This document shows, in pieces, positions 57,101-64,000 of a DNA stretch of 64,000 nt. The DNA is from Entoloma clypeatum. Lineage: Eukaryota; Basidiomycota; Agaricomycetes; Agaricales; Entolomataceae. Under the pieces are notes generated by a model. The model worked only from the letters and a program-made list of their open reading frames with translations. It had not been told where the DNA came from and ran no database searches. Each line of letters starts with the position of its first letter. Position 1 is the first letter of the stretch. Both the position numbers and the translations under genes were made by a program. The stretch lies in the NCBI GenBank assembly GCA_963565915.1, contig OY751485.1:248001-312000 (forward strand), in the 5' to 3' direction.

Positions 57101-57867
57101 AACAATACCTCCGCATTTTCTGCAACTACCAGCAAGACAACTGGTCCGCTTTGCTTCCGCTTGCGGAGTTCGCTTACAACAACACTTCGAGTGCCACTAC
57201 AGGTGTATCACCATTCTTCGCCAACAAAGGTTATCATCCCGACATTACACTCCATCCGGAACGTGATCTAGCATCCGATAAAGCTCGACAATACATCGTC
57301 GACTTAGATGAATTACATCAAGAACTAAAGACTGCTGTCGCAGAGGCACAACAACATTATCAAGGCCCTGCGGACGTCCGATGTTCTCCGCCTCCTCCAC
57401 TCCGCGTCGGACAAGAAGTCTTTGTTAAAGCCAAGTTCTTCCGCGCCACACGACCCACCCAAAAGTTATCCGACAAATATGCTGGCCCATTTGAAATCAT
57501 AGCACAACCCGGCACGCACTCCTTTACACTACGTCTATCCGACACTATGCGTGCTATGCACCCCATCTTCCACATATCCATGCTCGAACCAGCAACTCCT
57601 AACGAGATTCCAAATCGAATACAATCTCCTCCGCCTCCGCTCGAGATGGACGGAGAAACCAAATATGAAATTGCAGAAATCGTCGACTCAAAGATCGATA
57701 AAAGACGACACTGCAAACTCCTTTATCTCGTCCGCTGGTTGGGTTATGAAGACACCAGTGAAGAGTTTTCTTGGTTACCCGCATCCGAGCTTGAACACGC
57801 AGCGGATACGGTAGCGGACTTCCACTCTGCTCAACCAACCAAGCCAGGCCCCTTATCGTGCTTGTAA
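54194..57867 (+). pseudogene. Gypsy-B pol with chromodomain
   Basis: One continuous frame with two TGA codons (55720-55722 inside the conserved NFYRRF, and 56251-56253). The protease is ALIDSGSTHCFIDI. The RT has LFIRKKDGSLRLCVDF, ALDLRHAYHLVRI, FGLTNSPAVFQRFMN and YLDDILIYS. RNase H: VKTNASDYALGAIL and ITDHKNLEYFS. Integrase: HDHILAGHPGQ...CTTCMRAK, then ISMDFIEPLP, TSDRGPEFVS and GDGQTERTNQTLEQ. The chromodomain follows (YEIAEIVDSKIDKR, LYLVRWLGYED, SWLPASEL). Both TGA codons look like former CGA, so the copy was active recently on an evolutionary scale. Confidence 0.92.
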
Positions 57868-57911
57868 CAAAAAGAAAAGAAAATCTATTAAAATTTTATA
57901 CTAACAAAAAA

Positions 57912-58915
57912 CTACTTTCGCTGTTTTTTGTTAGATACCCCCTCCGTCTCCTCGTTCCACTCCGATCTGGACTCCTCTTCCGCTTCCTCCATCCGCTTCC
58001 GCTTCTTCGTTTCTTCTTCTTTTTCTTCTTCTTCTTCTACCTCCTTTGCCAACTCCTCCAATATCCTATCATACTCCTCCGCATCCTCGTCCTCATCGGA
58101 TCCCTCCTCCGAAGCCTCCGAATCCTCCCTCCACGTGATAACCGTCAAAAGCTCCTTGATCTCCCGCAGTTCCTTCAACTCCGCCTTTATCAGCCGCATC
58201 TCCCTTATCATGCTCCTAAGTCCTCTCACCACCTCCGTGCCTATGACCACCTCCGGCAGACCAAACCCCTCCGGCATGAACTCCGGCTCCTCCGACGCTG
58301 CGGCTATCTGTGATCCCTCCGCGGTCCCCTCTCCCTTGGACGATCCCGCCTTTGCGTTCTTCGTCGCACCACCTGCCACCTTAGCCTTTCCAACCCTCAC
58401 CGCCTTGGTCATCCTCCGCTTCACCTCCAACTCCGCTTCCGCTCCCGTTCTGCAGCTTCGTTTTAAACGCTGGCACCGCCAGCACGACGAAGCATTGTCA
58501 TTCCTAAAGAACAAGTTAATAACGAAGCATATAAAAAAATAGGAAAAACTCACTCCAATGGCCAAAAACACAAGTCTCCCGCTTTCAAGCAGGAGATGCA
58601 ATCCTCCTTCCCCTGCTTGTAACTCGCAGGCATATTCTTGAAAACTCCCTGCAGCCGGACCTTCTTCACCTCCGCATCTGCATCTGCATCTGCATCCGCA
58701 CCCACACCCGCAACCGGTTCCTTCGCCTTCGCCTTCTCTGCCTTCCTCTCTGCTCGTCTCCACTCTTTCGCCGCCCTCTTCGCCTCCGCGCGCTCTGCAT
58801 CTTCCTTCGCGCGCTCCTCTGCCTCCTGCAGCTTCCTCTCCAACTCTTCAGTGACCTTCTTCTGGCGCTCCCTTTCAGCACGAAGAGCGGCGAGGGGTGA
58901 GTTCTCAGCGGACAT
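57912..58915 (-). CDS. antisense accessory gene in Gypsy-B: cysteine-cluster protein
   Basis: Two-exon gene on the strand opposite to pol, between pol and the 3' LTR. Exon 1 (58915-58554) starts MSAENSPLAALRAERERQKK, a charged coiled coil of about 70 residues, and ends CISCLKAGDLCFWPLE. The intron is 58504-58553 (GTGAGT...TTTAG). Exon 2 continues NDNASSCWRCQRLKRSC, then a helix-rich region (VVRGLRSMIREMRLIKAELK) and a strongly acidic tail, ending SNKKQRK at 57912. Total 317 residues. Two C-x2-C-x5/6-C clusters recall half of a fungal zinc cluster, suggesting nucleic-acid binding. I recall similar agaricomycete proteins annotated as Zn2-C6-like. It reads intact while pol does not. Confidence 0.75.
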
Positions 58916-59046
58916 AATGGATAGGCGTCGGGATAGATGTTGTGGTTGGGTGACAAGAGAGAAAGATCACGCACAAAGCTTTTCAACCAACGGTCACATG
59001 GATTACCTCATCTGGGCCTCAGGGTTCGGCCCTAAGAGGGAAATAC

Positions 59047-59597
59047 TGTCATAACCATACGATTCACATCCGACTTATCCGACGACTCTGACATTTCATC
59101 TGCTCCAACATCTGCTCCAACAACATTCTATTTATATTGAATATACTTCTACTATGTAACATCTCAACCATACTTACAAGTAGACATATGTTGTTCACTT
59201 TTCATTTGCTACTCTCCGTACTCCGAATGTTCCGATGGTCAACTCCAATATCTGCACATCACTTATAGTAATGCTGATCATTCTAGTCTACTATAAATAG
59301 TGTACAAACCTGTCGTAGAACCTCAGTTCAAATATCATACGTTATACCTCATTCGCATCCGTCTCTACTTGCCTTTGAGCATTCTCTCCGTCACCTCCAC
59401 TCTTCCGCTCATCTGCTCATCCGACATCCGCCAATCCGAAATCGAGGACCACGTCAAAGAGTGGGGCGCAATGCACAAGTTGAAGCCAGGTCCTTTCTGC
59501 CAACGTCGCACTTACCGCATTCCGCTCCTCCGCTCCTCCGCTACTCCGCTCCGACTCGTCCGACGTTTTCCGACATTGAGAAACATGCTACGTGACA
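59047..59597 (+). repeat. Gypsy-B 3' LTR
   Basis: 551 bp, TGTCATAACCATACG...CTACGTGACA, uninterrupted, followed by TSD GGAGA. Confidence 0.93.
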
Positions 59598-59864
59598 GGA
59601 GACTTGGAGAGGTTGAGGGAAGGATGGATGTTGATCAGTATGTGTCCATTTTGGAGGACAATTTGCTGCCCAGCATGGAGGAGAGTGGAATCTCTGAAGA
59701 GTAGATCATTTTTCAGCAGGACAATGACCCCAATCACACCTCCAAGAAGGCCAAAAAATGGATGGACAGCAAGAATATTGCTCTGCTGGATTGGCCTGCA
59801 CAGTCTCCAGACCTCAATCCTATTGAACACCTCTGGGTTCATATTAAAAGGAAGTTGAATGAAT

Positions 59865-59895
<31 letters not shown>

Positions 59896-60819
59896 TGGTC
59901 AGCAATTTGTATAGCGGTATACTAAGGGTACAGTCCGCTTGACATAGAGTAAACTACATCGGTCCGAGGACCTACGTACGCAAGAAGAACAAGCGGTGCA
60001 AAGCTCCGTCGAGCTGTTGAGTCCTCGCGCCAGGACGGGGGAGTTTGTTATAAACAAACGCGTTAGTATGCGCACCCGAATATTCGGCCGCGCGGTACAA
60101 GAGCACTCCAACCTTGTGAGGTTGGCCGTTAGCGGCGCTGGGGGGTGTCTGCGCCCTGCCCCCCAAAGAAGCGCCTGTGCGGTTCTTATCCTTCGATCGC
60201 GTTCGCTTGCCAGAGGGGGCTGCACCCCTTTGAACCCAGCGCGCTACCACGCGACTACCGCCGACGGTTGTGTTGGGCGTTGGACGATCCCGGAAGGCAA
60301 ATGCCCCTGGGTTATCCATGATAAATTTCCCGAAGACGTCCCAGGTGGGGGAGTTCCTCGAGAAGGTGGGCATGTCTGGTGGCCTGGTGGGGTGGTGCAG
60401 ACATTTGTAGAAAACGTGGGCGAAGTCCTCGACGGACCCCAGACCGCAGTCGCATTGTTCAACTTTGTCACCGATGTTGAACCTATGTCTATAGTGGCCA
60501 ATTGGGGCGTGGCTGGTGAGGCCGCGGACCATTTGTGCCGTGAGGGATTGGGAGTGACCCACATCCTTGAGCCATGTACCGCCCTTGAGGTGGGACGGCT
60601 TCATACGTTTGGCCCGAGCGTGGTCTTGGCGTCTGACGCACGATCTCGGGAATTGTGAATGAATATCCAACACCACCCAAGGGAGTCTGGGAGATTTGGG
60701 ACAGAGCAGCAGAGGTGTGGAATAATATAGAGCCAGAAGTGTGTCAAAACCTGATAGAAAGTATGCCAAGAAGGGTAGAGGCAGTAATCAAAGCTAAGAA
60801 GGGCAATACCAAGTACTAA
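59598..60819 (+). pseudogene. Tc1-type transposase, C-terminal part
   Basis: Continues the frame from 39759 with LGEVEGRMDVDQYVSILEDN. A TAG at 59702-59704 interrupts. Then come IIFQQDNDPNHTSKKAKKW, with the second catalytic D, and SPDLNPIEHLW, with E 35 positions later, so the triad is DD34E. The LINE fragment enters after KLNEYP (59868). The frame resumes at 60669 with TPPKGVWEIWDRAAEVW and ends at TAA 60817-60819. Confidence 0.85.
59869..60655 (-). mobile_element. 5'-truncated copy of the Tad-like LINE
   Basis: 787 bp identical in layout to 23543-24330, including the long poly-A tail (T run at the left end), with about ten base differences. Flanked by a 13-bp duplication TGAATGAATATCC (59856-59868, 60656-60668). 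It contains only the ORF2 C-terminal part and is a normal truncated target-primed insertion. Confidence 0.93.
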
Positions 60820-60848
60820 AGTATAAAATACTGTATTTATTGTACATA

Positions 60849-61059
60849 CTCACAAAACTGATTCAATGAGTCCCTGGAGTAATTTGATCATATATTGATC
60901 ATTTTTCATGGGAATTATATAATTATTGCAGATTCCAAGAGTCCTGAAGCAGGGCTTTTAACCAGGTACCAATACCTTCTTTTGATTGGCATTATTTGCA
61001 AAGGTATTTTGAAGGTATTCACAAAGTAGCAAACATTGAATCAGTTTTGTGAGGCACTG
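60849..61059 (-). repeat. Tc1 element right arm with paired motif
   Basis: Inner motif CTCACAAAACTGATTCAATG at 60849-60868, outer inverted copy at 61034-61053, then CACTG and the target TA. Confidence 0.8.
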
Positions 61060-61410
61060 TATCACCGCCTGTAAAAGAGATGATATATCAACGGGCTTGA
61101 TATATCATTGCCCACAATGTCTCAACATGGTGACACATTTGATGATGCCCCTGCCACAATGTATGATGGCAGTGCACACCCTCTCCTTTTTCATTTGCTG
61201 TCGCTTTTGGGCTCTTTGATCACTTCATCATTGATCCACTCTGTGACTCTCCGATGCACATCTCATTGACAGGTTCCGGTGCTATGGATGCACCATCAGT
61301 GCGATGTTCAGAAGCAGTGAGCACAGCACAATGTATATAAATAATTTTATTCCAAGAAAATTTACTATATGTTTATTTTTTTAGAGAATGATTGACAAGC
61401 AAGACAGAAG
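61060..61410. other. flank of the Tc1 element, no gene
   Basis: AT-rich, with two copies of GATATATCA near 61080-61110. No coding content recognised. Confidence 0.35.
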
Positions 61411-61860
61411 GTACAGGTGGGGGTGCATGATGCGCAGGGCCCGCGAGGGGTCCGTGTATGGGTCGGTGTCTTGGTGGGGTGGGTCCGAGCAGATGCAGCG
61501 GTGCTGGCGGGGGCGGTACCTGCCCCATGCATGCAGGATGCGGTAGACAAGGGTGCCGTTGAGGTTGGGGATGAGGGCCGTGTGTGCAGGGTGTGGTAGA
61601 CAAGGGTGCCATTGAGGTCAGAGATTAAAAGGAGGTCCAGGTGGGGGTGCATGATGTGCAGGTCTGCAAGGGGTCCACGTATGGGTCAGCATCTTGATGG
61701 GGTGGGTCTGAGCGGATGCAGCGGCACTGGTGGGGGCGGTACCTGCCCCATGCATGCAGGGTGCCGTAGATGAGGGTGCCATTGAGGTCGGGATGAGGGG
61801 CTTGCAGGAGGGGAAGGGGAGGGGTGTGGATGGGTGGAGGGATGAGGAGATGTATTCTTG
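61411..61860. repeat. G-rich tandem duplication, unit about 224 bp
   Basis: CAGGTGGGGGTGCATGATG starts at 61414 and again at 61638. Both units continue through GGGGTCC, TATGGGTC, GGGGTGGGTC, GATGCAGCGG, GGGGGCGGTACC and CATGCATGCAGG in the same order. Open frames here follow base composition and are not called. Confidence 0.75.
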
Positions 61861-63271
61861 TGTGGGGGACGACGGTAGGGGAGGAGGCAGGAACGGTGGT
61901 GAGGGTGGTGGTGTCCTGAAGTCTCTTGTGGGGACGAGATGGGTAGCAATGATGCTACTCTGGTGGTGCACCAACCACCATGCCAACCCACCATGTAAAC
62001 AGATGCCATCCCCACTGAATCAGTGCCTTCCCATGCCCCAGCAACTGTATATCCATCCCTCCAACCTCCTAGTCAATGGGTTCAATCCCTACTCCCACAT
62101 CCATGCATGCGCTGCCTGGCACCTCACCTTCCATCCGAAACCCTACGCCATCCCGATTCCCGCCTATCCTGCCGCTCAATGGTTGTGGATCATGTGGGCA
62201 AGTTGCATCATCCAGCAGCACTGCTGGTCCTAGCGGTCTCCATGGTAGTGTTCAAAGTGAGGGGGGGAACGAAGAGGGGAAGAAAGAGATTGGATTTGGC
62301 GACTTCGAAAGTCAAACTTTCCATCATGTGCCTCAATTGTCAGTGGTGGGAAAAAAACATATTTGACATATGATACATGCTCACCTCGACGGTTTGCTGA
62401 GGTACGATGGGGTAATACTAGCTATATCATATTGCTTTGAAGAAGATACTCCCAAAGTTGTAACCACGAGAACTGAAAAAGTCAGATGAAGGGTGCATGA
62501 AATGGCCATAAGTTCACTTAAACTTGTACTTACCCCACTGTTTGTCCTGGTTCTACTGTTTGATGTCCTACTAAATTGATAGAAATTCTGTATATGATTC
62601 TTAAATTGGTTTAAACTGCCATGAGAGATATTATGCCCATGATTATTGAGATACGAGTAAGGTGGAACATCATGATGGCCGAAATGGGGGTATCATGTTT
62701 ATTGAATGCTCATCGCTTTTCGGACGGACTCCGTCAAAGCAACTCCCAGGTTGCTGCTTCAGCAAGAAGATCCTTCAATGGTGAAAATGAGGAAAACTGG
62801 CACAAGCAGTACACTGCATAGCCTCACCGTGATTGTGTTTTATTGACATTTTTTTATTGGTGAGCATATTTTGTATTCCTTCGAGTCAATTGCTGGTCCA
62901 ATGTGTTCCTCAATTTGATATTGATGAGTATACCATGGACCTGCAATAGCGAGTGATGCACATACCAGAGGAACAGATGTTTCTGTTGAACATATCGCCA
63001 GATATGTCGCACTATGTGCTTGTCACAGGAAGTGACTATAAGTCACTATTACCATATATGTGAGTTTATGGTATAACCACGGACGCATGACTTGTTTATG
63101 TATTGTTTGTACAATGGTCCGTGCGCATATTGGATTAGTATAAATACTCATGTATTTAGTATGGTGAATCCTAACTTCTTGAACACCCCAGTTCTTTGAG
63201 TTAACTAACAAGCTAGTCCAGCTTCTAGAATATCTTTAGTTACTCTTTACCAGGTTAGTGGAGCTTCCTTC
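61861..63271. other. intergenic stretch, no gene recognised
   Basis: About 1.4 kb. Short open frames (for example 62076-62366 and 62621-62821) lack recognisable content. A TATA box TATAAATA at 63139-63146 could serve the ORF starting at 63272. Confidence 0.4.
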
Positions 63272-64000
63272 ATGCCTTCGTACCGTTACATCTTGAGCGC
63301 CCTTTGGGCTGCCTATGTCGGTTACTTCATTAGGTTATGGGCCCCGGCCCTAGCGCCGCATGCTCTGAGTATCTTAGCTTTTGCGCTATTATTGGCAGCA
63401 TCCGCTTTGTATGCTAGCCTGGAGACTGGTTTCCTCAGTATCAAATACATCGAGCTCGATGGTTCCCTTAACGGTGAACCTCGCAGCATTCGAGGTATTG
63501 AATGCACCTTTCAGTGGGTCATTCTTGATCGATTACTTGAGAGAATCCCTGTTACATTGATCGCATCACGAGAGCAAGTCCATATGGTGCCAACGGCACA
63601 GGGCTCAGTCCCTTCAGGTCTTGATGACAATGGACGCATCGTTGCACGTTGCGGGGTGTGTCGACAACTTGTTGTTGACAGTCAGCATTGCCCAAGGCAT
63701 TGCACGGACAACACCACTTTTGACTACTCGTGTACTACGTGTGATACAGGACCGGCAAGCACTCGAGTTCAAAACCGCAGACGGTGTAATCGCCGTACTG
63801 AGGTACCTGTTGCGGTACCTACCCAAGATGGAGATCCCACGGATCCTCCGCCCGTGTATGTTGATGATGGGACCATCCCTGAAGCACACGGGGCACCTCC
63901 TCTTTCGCCTCCAACCCGACAAGTTCGGTTGCCGGATAATGACCCCTTAATTGAGGCGGCGAACAGAGCGAATGAAGTCATGCTCCCTATTCAGGGAGGA
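63272..64000 (+). CDS. unknown protein, 5' part of an ORF leaving the window
   Basis: The ATG at 63272 opens 243 codons without a stop to the last base. The start reads MPSYRYILSALWAAYVGYFI. Two hydrophobic segments (about residues 7-24 and 31-50) suggest membrane helices. A soluble part follows (LETGFLSIKYIELDGSLNGE), then a cysteine-rich block CGVCRQLVVDSQHCPRHC and SCTTCDTG, and a proline-rich, acidic stretch. A TATA box lies 126 bases upstream. Cysteine spacing is of zinc-ribbon type, but I cannot name a family. It could be a host gene or the first ORF of another mobile element whose end lies outside. Confidence 0.5.
   Translation, partial: MPSYRYILSALWAAYVGYFIRLWAPALAPHALSILAFALLLAASALYASLETGFLSIKYIELDGSLNGEPRSIRGIECTFQWVILDRLLERIPVTLIASREQVHMVPTAQGSVPSGLDDNGRIVARCGVCRQLVVDSQHCPRHCTDNTTFDYSCTTCDTGPASTRVQNRRRCNRRTEVPVAVPTQDGDPTDPPPVYVDDGTIPEAHGAPPLSPPTRQVRLPDNDPLIEAANRANEVMLPIQGG

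Larger units (their letters stand above)
39760..59597 (+). mobile_element. Gypsy-B: Ty3/Gypsy chromovirus, LTR split by Gypsy-C
   Basis: LTRs begin TGTCATAACCATACG and end GTGACA, with 5-bp TSD GGAGA (39755-39759, 59598-59602). The left LTR is cut at 40104 by Gypsy-C and resumes at 52661. Gag, then pol in the -1 frame, then a spliced gene on the opposite strand precede the right LTR (59047-59597). Pol ends in a chromodomain. Two or three TGA codons interrupt an otherwise continuous reading. Confidence 0.93.
38801..61059 (+). mobile_element. Tc1/mariner-type transposon, split by two nested insertions
   Basis: Terminal inverted repeats start CAGTGCCTCACAAAACTG at 38801 and end with the complement at 61059, with TA on both sides (38799-38800, 61060-61061). 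Removing Gypsy-B (39760-59597, plus one TSD) and the LINE fragment (59869-60655, plus one TSD) leaves an element of about 1.6 kb with one transposase reading frame. Each arm of about 210 bp has a second, inverted copy of the outer CTCACAAAACTGATTCAATG motif at its inner edge. Two stop codons make the transposase inactive. Confidence 0.9.

Noticed and set aside
57928..58542. 204-codon serine-rich plus-strand frame
   Set aside because: It mirrors the acidic/lysine-rich exon 2 of the minus-strand cysteine-cluster gene, which has splice sites and cysteine motifs.
63019..63211. Possible short LTR (TGTCACAGG...TAACTAACA) before the last ORF
   Set aside because: No second copy is in the window and no primer site or TSD can be shown.

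Overview
The window looks like a filamentous basidiomycete (probably Agaricomycete) chromosome. Host genes carry many introns of about 50-70 nt with GT-AG ends. They include a BTB protein, a many-exon P450, a UbiA prenyltransferase and a clade-2 histidine phosphatase of fungal type. The repeats are chromoviruses, Copia elements, a Tad-like LINE, a hAT and a Tc1 element. No prokaryotic features, rRNA or CRISPR were seen. Species cannot be named from the sequence.

Left part (1-12.8 kb) is host DNA: an uncertain membrane-protein-like stretch (1-1.3 kb); a nine-exon histidine-phosphatase-superfamily gene (2.25-4.15 kb, +); a BTB/POZ gene (4.4-5.7 kb, -); a cytochrome P450 (6.8-9.3 kb, +) convergent with a UbiA-type prenyltransferase (9.98-10.9 kb, -); and an orphan dynamin C-terminal (GED) fragment (12.0-12.8 kb, -).

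Middle part (about 13.2-61.06 kb) is two adjacent stacks of nested transposons, resolved here by target-site duplications (TSDs). Stack 1: a decayed Copia element (Copia-A, -) holds a non-autonomous hAT (14892-17322, TSD CTTCCGTC), a chromovirus (Gypsy-A, 19613-32471, TSD TGGTG) and a second Copia (Copia-B, 33273-37230, TSD AACAT). Gypsy-A is itself split by a nearly full-length LINE (23543-30210). Copia-B holds a solo LTR (36113-36692, TSD TTTTT). Stack 2: a Tc1-type DNA transposon (38801-61059, TA) holds a chromovirus (Gypsy-B, 39760-59597, TSD GGAGA) and a 5'-truncated copy of the same LINE (59869-60655). The left LTR of Gypsy-B is split by a third LTR element (Gypsy-C, 40105-52656, TSD CCGT).

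The most interesting signals are inside the retroelements. Gypsy-C has gag, protease and RT in three frames, joined by two slippery heptamers (G GGT TTC and G GGT TTT) at which successive -1 shifts open the next frame. Gypsy-B has A AAA AAA directly before the gag stop. Gypsy-A and Gypsy-B both show a self-priming arrangement, in which a primer site just inside the LTR is complementary to the predicted 5' end of the element's own RNA. Gypsy-B also carries a spliced antisense gene with two cysteine clusters between pol and the 3' LTR, and Gypsy-C has an antisense ORF in the equivalent place. Many element ORFs are broken by TGA codons at sites that look like former CGA, which points to CpG decay.

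Right part (61.06-64 kb) holds a G-rich tandem duplication, a stretch without recognised genes, and the 5' part of an unrecognised ORF that runs off the window (63272-64000).
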